A stretch of 52,500 bases of DNA from Pyronema omphalodes (Eukaryota; Ascomycota; Pezizomycetes; Pezizales; Pyronemataceae): the NCBI GenBank assembly GCA_024516155.1, contig JAJJXM010000116.1, positions 1-52,500 on the forward strand, written 5' to 3'. Positions 46,709 to 52,500 of the stretch are shown here, one piece after another. Numbering within the stretch: position 1 is the stretch's first letter; each line of letters opens with the position of its first letter. The position numbers and the translations under genes were made by a program. The notes below the pieces were generated by a model. That model was given only the letters and a program-made list of their open reading frames with translations. It was not told the DNA's origin and searched no databases.

Positions 46709-47652
46709 CAGAGTTCGGCACGGTCCGTCCGGTCCCGTCCTGGCTGTGGACGGGACTGGACCGTCACTCACGGTCCCGTCCTGAAGTAGGACCAGGACCG
46801 GCCGTCCTGGAGGCACCACGGACGGGACGGACCGCGGGTGACCGTGGGCGACCACAACTAGCGTCACGATCAATCACTCGCAACCCGCAGTTTTTTTACT
46901 ACGGCTCATGGTGTTTTCCTTAGATAATTCTGATGCATTGCACGAATTAAAGTCACCTATATGGAATTGCTTGTAAACAAAAAAAAACTATACTGAAGCA
47001 TAACAATGCTCCTTCTCCCGCCACTAAAATGCGTCCTTCCCCCCCTTCTCGAATGAACACAACTCTTGAGAGAACAGGCAGGGTGTTCTGCTCCTGGTCG
47101 AAACAGGTGTAGAGGACAGCTATGAGAACATTGGCATATTCTTGCTGTGTTGGTGATTAAGTGATGTCTGTTGATGTTCGACTTACACGGCAATGAAAGA
47201 AGTGGGAAATTCTTGCAGGTAGAAGATGGAAAGGTAGAAGATGGAATGTAAAGGATGGAAGAGATATTTATAGCCTGATTGTACTTCATTAAGCAACAAA
47301 AATAATATCAAGCTACCATAGGCAGTCAAACTATTGCTGGGTGGAGCGTGTACCTGCAGTGGGGTGTAAACGTTTTACCAAAGTGCAGCATGAAGGGTTC
47401 ATCTAATACAGTGCTGAAAACGTCGCTGCTGCGGCCCATAATGTCTGGCAAACTTAAACCAAACCGCCCCCAGCAAACTAGCTCACCCGAAACCCACGGT
47501 CCCGCCGTCACCCGCCGTCCCGTCCAGTCTTTTTGAGTCTGCGGACGGGACCGGACCACATAGAGGCCGTCCGTCCGGAGTTGTGGACGGGACTGGACGA
47601 CCAGTGTGGTCCCGTCCGGTCCGCCGTCCTGGACGGACCGTGCCGAACTCTG
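46709..47652. mobile_element. Non-autonomous hAT element, 944 bp, with 22-bp TIRs and 8-bp TSD
   Basis: The perfect 22-bp terminal inverted repeats (46709-46730 and 47631-47652) begin CAGAGTTCGGCACGG, matching the CAGNG start usual in hAT elements. The identical 8-bp duplication CAGAGGTC flanks both sides (46701-46708, 47653-47660). Each end carries ~160 bp packed with direct and inverted GGACGGGAC/GTCCCGTCC motifs, as expected of subterminal transposase-binding repeats. The ~620-bp centre has no transposase, so mobilisation would need a source elsewhere. Confidence 0.93.
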
Positions 47653-47660
47653 CAGAGGTC

Positions 47661-48820
47661 AAACCAGAAAAAACGCTGTCTCATAGATGTGCAAAGGGGG
47701 AGAACTGGACGTTTGCCCGCAGAGCTGATTTTATGTGGGTGGGAGGGCGCAGGGAAGGAACGCGGCAAGCGCATTGAGAGAGTAGTTGGGAGCTTGAGCC
47801 AGGAGCTCAACGTCATAGGAACAGCGCGGGAAAGACACTAGGGCATACTGGCTTGGATGTGGAATGTTTTTAGCCTTGACAGTGCGATTGATGCCAGATT
47901 TTTTTGACAGCATGAATTCTTTTCATTTATGCATCTTATTTCTTCCATGATTTAATGATTTAATGAATTTTTTCAATTGGTTAAACTTTTTATTTCTGTT
48001 ATTGGTATACGAAAAGAGGGAGGAGATAGTTTTTATCTTTTATTTTTGACAATCTTGTGTATTCGGGATCTTTTGTTTGTAGTTCACGAAACTTCGTGAC
48101 ATAGATTTTCATTGTGTTGAGGTGTGTTGAACATTGCTTGCCCATCAGTTCATGTCTTTGAGGTGTCCAAATATTAGCGGGACCGCAGATATGCGTATCA
48201 TCTTTCCAATGCATGATTCCCACGATGCCGCTGGTCTGTTGATTGAATCCCACGTCGTCGTGGCGAGCAAACCATGATGCAACGCTATGGTGGGGAAGTC
48301 ACTATGTCCTCCAATGTACACTACGTTCTCGCGGCACACACACTACACACAGCAAAAAAATGTACCGTAGGGGGCTACAAACCATCATTTGGATTGCCTA
48401 CCGCTTATAATACGTGACATTACCGGTAGTACGTACCCTTGCTACAAAAACATATCTTTCTATGTACCTCATTTGGAACCGCGCTATTTCCACGCTTCTG
48501 AAATGTCGGAAACTTATGCTTTTGGGGTGTATATCAGCACTTAGTACCCGGAAATTAAAAGTATATACACCCGAGAATGCGGATTTATGGGAATACCTAT
48601 GTGTTGGAACGTGGAGATAACGCTAACACTATGCATTGTTATAGTTACAAACACTGCTAGCTGTGGATTTCTTTTGGACTTGAAAAATGGGTATGTCGAT
48701 ACAAAACTCTAGCCCCGGGAGCAGTATGTTATCCTTAGAATAAGTGAAAGAACACAAGTATTACAGAGAGCGGTGGGATAATGAAATACATCCTCTCTTA
48801 CAACGCCTAAAACATAAAAA
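47661..48820. other. Gene-free stretch
   Basis: No supported gene; only short overlapping ORFs. Confidence 0.45.
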
Positions 48821-48955
48821 CAAAGGGGGGAGCAGAGAAGAGAGGAGAAGAGAGGACAGGAGCAGAGAGGATTGAAGTAGAGAGGCGAGGAGAGAAGAGG
48901 AGAGTTAGGGAGAGCAGAGGAGAGCAGAGGAGAGAAGAAGAGAGCAGAGGCAGGG
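48821..48955 (+). repeat. GA-rich low-complexity tract
   Basis: Imperfect AGAGGAG/AGCAGAG repeats on the plus strand, purine-only over long stretches. Confidence 0.85.
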
Positions 48956-49079
48956 TACGAATAACGAAGTGAGAGTGTCAAGTTGAGAGCGCCGGGTGGC
49001 AAAAGAGCAAACAGGGCACCAAAATGTAACGACGAGAATGAAAACCAGCAGAAGGAAGAGAGGTGGCAACAGGCACAAG

Positions 49080-49218
49080 AAATAAAGTACGCTCTGGGGC
49101 GGATCCCAGCGAGACTCTAAGGTAACAGCTGGAGCCTCGAAATGTAATTAGACTGTGGCATACGTCATAACCTTAAAATTGAGAACGTTCAAGAAAATCA
49201 AATCAAATCAAATCAAAA
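49080..49218 (+). mobile_element. 3' fragment of second retroelement family, (AATCA)n tail
   Basis: Matches the reverse complement of 27372-27500 over ~130 bp and ends in repeated AATCA units (49196-49217), a tail typical of LINE/SINE 3' ends. The upstream limit is unclear and may include the purine tract. Confidence 0.7.
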
Positions 49219-50179
49219 ACAAAGGGGGAAAGGTGATGATACGCTCTTGCACGGGTTTATGCGGATTACAGAAAATAAGAATTATTGAACCTCCAACGCC
49301 GGAGAAATATGATTTATTCACTGCCTTTAATTTCAGGCAGGCATCTCTGTGTTTTAAGATGTACATTGTTGGCCCTCACTAGATTTTTTTTTCTCGGTGC
49401 ATACCGAGTGATGTGACATGTCCACCTAAAGACTTGAAACCTATTGAAGCGTGGACCCCCTCTACTTGTCGGTTTCCCTGGCGATTTCAGTCCATACTGC
49501 AATAGTTAAAACTGCTCCAATCACAACACGAAATAGCTGATGTGACACCGAGCTGAGGTTGATGTCATCGTTCCGGCAGTATGCTGTCTGCGTAAAGCTT
49601 TCATCAACGATCACTCGGGTGTTACACAGCCGGCTCAAATGGTCTACATACGAGTAAAATAAAATAGGACGTCACATCACAAAAAAAGTCGGCAATAATG
49701 ATTGCTAGTGGGAAAGGGGATTGGTTGAAGGAAGTGGTATGAGCTTTCAGTAGTAACGACATGGGTTAACTACTATTACTGCTTGCATACTTGGTGGACT
49801 CATGATCAGACATAGTAATCTCACGGTTGGAAGCGGTGTGAAGACACTGGTAAGAAGGGCCGGTTTTGGAAAATGATTTTAGGCAAAGGAAAAGAATATG
49901 AAGCCCCAACTGGCTACATAATCAGCCTGGGTTGATGGACGCGGTGCAGAATTTAAATTGGCTAACCCACGCCACAACAACAGCCACCGAAAAATCTCTC
50001 CCTCTAAGGGTAAGCAAAATTTCAGTAAGCCGCATCATGAATCAAAAAAGTCTCGCTAAGTCTGACTTCAATAATATTATAAGTTATTGAAATCGGTATT
50101 TTTACTGAACGTCAAATTCTGTGACATTTTTAGTGTTTATTATGGCAATGCACGATTTTGCCATATTTTGTGATTATTT
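49219..50179. other. Gene-free stretch
   Basis: Nothing supported beyond short ORFs. Confidence 0.45.
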
Positions 50180-50520
50180 TGCCATGGTTTTGTCTTTATT
50201 GTGTTCTTAATTTGTCCCTATTTTGTCCTTAATTTGTCTTTTTTTTGTCTTTTTTCTGTCACAATTTTGTCTGTATTTTGTCTGTATTTTGTCTTTATTT
50301 TGTCTTTATTTTGTCTTTATTTTGTCTTTATTTTGTCTTTATTTTGTCTTTATTTTGTCTTTATTTTGTCTTTATTTTGTCTTAATTTTTTCTTGATTTT
50401 GTCTTGATTTTTTCTTTATTTTGTCTTTGTTATATCTTTATCTCGTCTTGATTTTTTCCTTATTTTGTCTTTATTTTGTCCTAATTCTCTCATTACTTTG
50501 CCTTTATTTCGTCTTTTTTC
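50180..50520 (+). repeat. Minisatellite with an 11-bp TTTATTTTGTC unit
   Basis: About 30 units, nearly perfect at 50280-50385 and degenerate at both ends. The period of 11 keeps all forward frames largely open, giving a false FCLYFVFILS-like ORF. Confidence 0.95.
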
Positions 50521-51231
50521 CTACATATTCTCTGTTATTATGTGAAGAGAGGTTTCCTTTGCCTGTCCAGCAGGTGAATCTCGATATATGCGTCACAAGA
50601 GTTGGCACCACACATAATGAATATGGGAACTGCATTATCCTCGCATCCGGCAGAATCACTTAGAGCAGTGAAGTTTTCCAAAACTTTTCATTCTAAAATC
50701 AAATATAAAATAACTAAAAGCAAAACAGGTTCTTATGCTAGGGAGAAACTATCACTCTTCTGTCAATCAAACGACACTGCCGTGCATTGTTCTTCCTGCA
50801 ATCACCAGTGAATCATTTTAGTATGTGTAGCCTGTGAATCAAGAAAGCATAATATATACACAGAGTAGACACTTCCGAAGGCAAACAACCATGACATCAA
50901 TCCCTTGCAAACACGAAAAGCATTCGTTGTTTCTGTAAAGTTTCAATTAGTGCGGATAGCGCAGTGCTGTTTTTATGATAGGGGAAAGACCAAAAGAATA
51001 TGGTTAAACAAAGGTAATATAGATTGGTGGACTACAAACCATGTTTTGCATCTGTATATGAGCATTAAAAATGGTTACATGGTTGGTAATCATTAGTTCA
51101 ACTAGTTCGACATTATCAGTAATGGTGTATTCAGGTCATAGCTTGCTCGCCTTTAGCACATTGCTGGACTGTGTGGTCAGTTCAGGGCTAGCAACCCTAA
51201 CAACGTCACGGCCCCTAAGAATACATAGTGC
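50521..51231. other. Spacer upstream of RecQ-like gene
   Basis: No domain-bearing ORF; may hold the promoter or a 5' exon of the helicase gene. Confidence 0.4.
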
Positions 51232-52500
51232 TTGCCTAAAAGTCAACCTGCATATATAAGCATCTGGACTAATTCAAAGTCTGCACGATTACCATCAGCA
51301 ACAGCCATTGCAAGAGATTCACCACGTTACGTCTTTCAACCTGAGTGTAATGCCTGCATTATGCCTCATCCAACGGATCATAACACTGCAGGAACGCTCC
51401 CAAAGCGCGCAAAAATCCAGAATCGGTCAATCACCAGTAGCCACACCAATCTTCTGATGGCCCAAACGAAACCCCCAGCTGCTAGGCCCCCCCCACCCAC
51501 TGTTGCGGAAATTCTTCCTCCTCCCCCATCATATGAAAGGACCTCATCTGCCCTTCCTCATCTTATTGTTAATGCAGATAGAGTTAGACAGTTGGCTTCC
51601 ACGGTTTTGAATACTCACTGGCCTGGCTATTCATTTCAAGGACTGCAGGAAGACGCTATAACATGGCTAATCAGTGGTGGCAATGCCTTAGTTATCTTCG
51701 CAACAGGCAGTGGGAAAAGTCTAATTTATCAGGTCACGGCACTAGTTTTTGACCAACTTGATATTGCTTGCGGACTTGCGCCAGTCAAAAGCATTTCTGT
51801 TGTAATTAGCCCATTATTGGCATTGATGAAGGTCGGAAACTACCATACCCACTTGCAAGGTCTTGCCATTGACAACATGTATAGGAACAGGTTTTGGAAT
51901 TGCAGAACAAGATGATACCGGTTGGACACCTCAGTAGCGATCTTGATGACACTCAATTGGAGAATACCTATCAGGACTTAGAAGATGGCAAACTGAGAAT
52001 CTTGTAAGTAATAATATGACCCAGAATGACCATGAAACTAACAGCAACGATGTCTAGATATTGTTCCCCAGAGCGCTTGAAGAGCTATCGTCTGACGGCT
52101 GTAATGAGGAAACTGCATATCAGAATGATTGCTGTAGATGAGGCACATTGTGTCTCAGAGTGGGGTAATAGCTTTCGCCCAGAGTATGCCTGCATTCCTG
52201 TTACCATCCTTATTGTGCACATAGCTCTGACAAATAACCTCAGTTACCTCAAGATCGCACAATGGGCTTCGGACATCAATGCTGAGAGAGTTGTCTGTTT
52301 GACTGCGACAGTAAGATCATTCATACTATATTGTGATCTGATGAATAATGTTTCGCATAACAGGCTCCAGTGGATATTCGTTCTTTCCTGATGCGAACAT
52401 TCGACATTTCCAGGCAGGGTGTTTTTCAAATGCCCAGCGCCAGACACAAGTGAGTATGCCACATCATGATGGTTGTCATTGCAAAACTAATACCTACAGT
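51232..52500 (+). CDS. RecQ-type DNA helicase, 3' end outside window
   Basis: RecQ helicases unwind 3'-5' at forks and recombination intermediates. Walker A is ATGSGKSLIYQ (about 51703-51735), preceded by the RecQ motif-0 remnant FQGLQEDAITWLI. Motif Ia is VVISPLLALM. After introns at 52004-52057, 52184-52243 and 52311-52363 the joined exons give RILYCSPERL, DEAH (AVDEAHCVSEWG), SFRPDYLK and VCLTATAP, all canonical RecQ strings. The exon of about 51933-52003 reads NKMIPVGHLSSDL... The junction after LALMK (near 51831-51932) lacks a standard donor and the usual D-Q-V that follows, so this part is unresolved or damaged. Start is uncertain: Met at 51232, 51361 or 51457. Confidence 0.8.

Noticed and set aside
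46543..46923. 126-aa plus-strand ORF rich in Arg/Gly/Pro
   Set aside because: Its second half lies in the GC-rich left end of the hAT element; composition comes from GGACGGGAC repeats, not coding constraint.
50201..50663. Hydrophobic 'membrane protein' ORFs
   Set aside because: They are translations of the 11-bp TTTATTTTGTC minisatellite.

Overview
The window looks like a repeat-rich, gene-poor stretch of a filamentous fungal (ascomycete) genome. Evidence: short 50-65 nt introns with GTAAGT/GTATGT donors and TACTAAC-type branch sites, a Tad-type non-LTR retrotransposon with RNase H, an intron-bearing tRNA-Tyr, a fungal-type Gon7, a Dbp5 helicase and F-box/ankyrin proteins. The exact class cannot be fixed from sequence alone. 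The load of retroelements, the F-box/ankyrin gene and the small secreted proteins fit symbiotic or biotrophic lineages (Pezizomycetes or powdery mildews), but that is inference.

Layout. 1-3104: a Tad-like LINE, cut by the window start and frameshifted at poly-C tracts. 3285-3368: tRNA-Tyr. 4484-8983 and 15061-19042: two copies of a ~4 kb segmental duplication, each carrying a two-exon coiled-coil gene of ~400 aa on the minus strand. Copy 1 also holds a 0.4 kb 5'-truncated LINE with a target-site duplication. A decayed third copy (25560-27370) is split by a hAT-like element and a fourth fragment lies at 33100-33460. Between and around these copies are about nine copies of a repeat family with a tRNA-like, pol III-type core. 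9083-10122: a second coiled-coil gene whose stop codon lies inside one of these repeats. 11208-12062: F-box/ankyrin gene. 12694-12951: GON7. 20027-20398: a small secreted protein with an in-frame stop. 22167-25131: multi-exon AlkB-like 2-oxoglutarate/Fe(II) oxygenase with twin zinc ribbons. 31086-32131: disordered basic protein. 35920-37556: DBP5, four exons. 41713-42209: small secreted cysteine-rich protein. 42980-43630: F-box protein with an XPA-like zinc segment. 44664-45128: acidic hypothetical protein. 46709-47652: an intact non-autonomous hAT element. 51232-end: RecQ-type helicase running off the window.

How it fits together. The clear housekeeping genes (GON7 for tRNA t6A modification, DBP5 for mRNA export, tRNA-Tyr) sit as islands among lineage-specific genes and decaying mobile DNA. 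Most of the interest lies in the layered history: paralogous segments act as 'empty sites' that prove later insertions, a hypervariable block lies inside an otherwise conserved duplicated protein, and repeats supply duplication breakpoints and a coding terminus.
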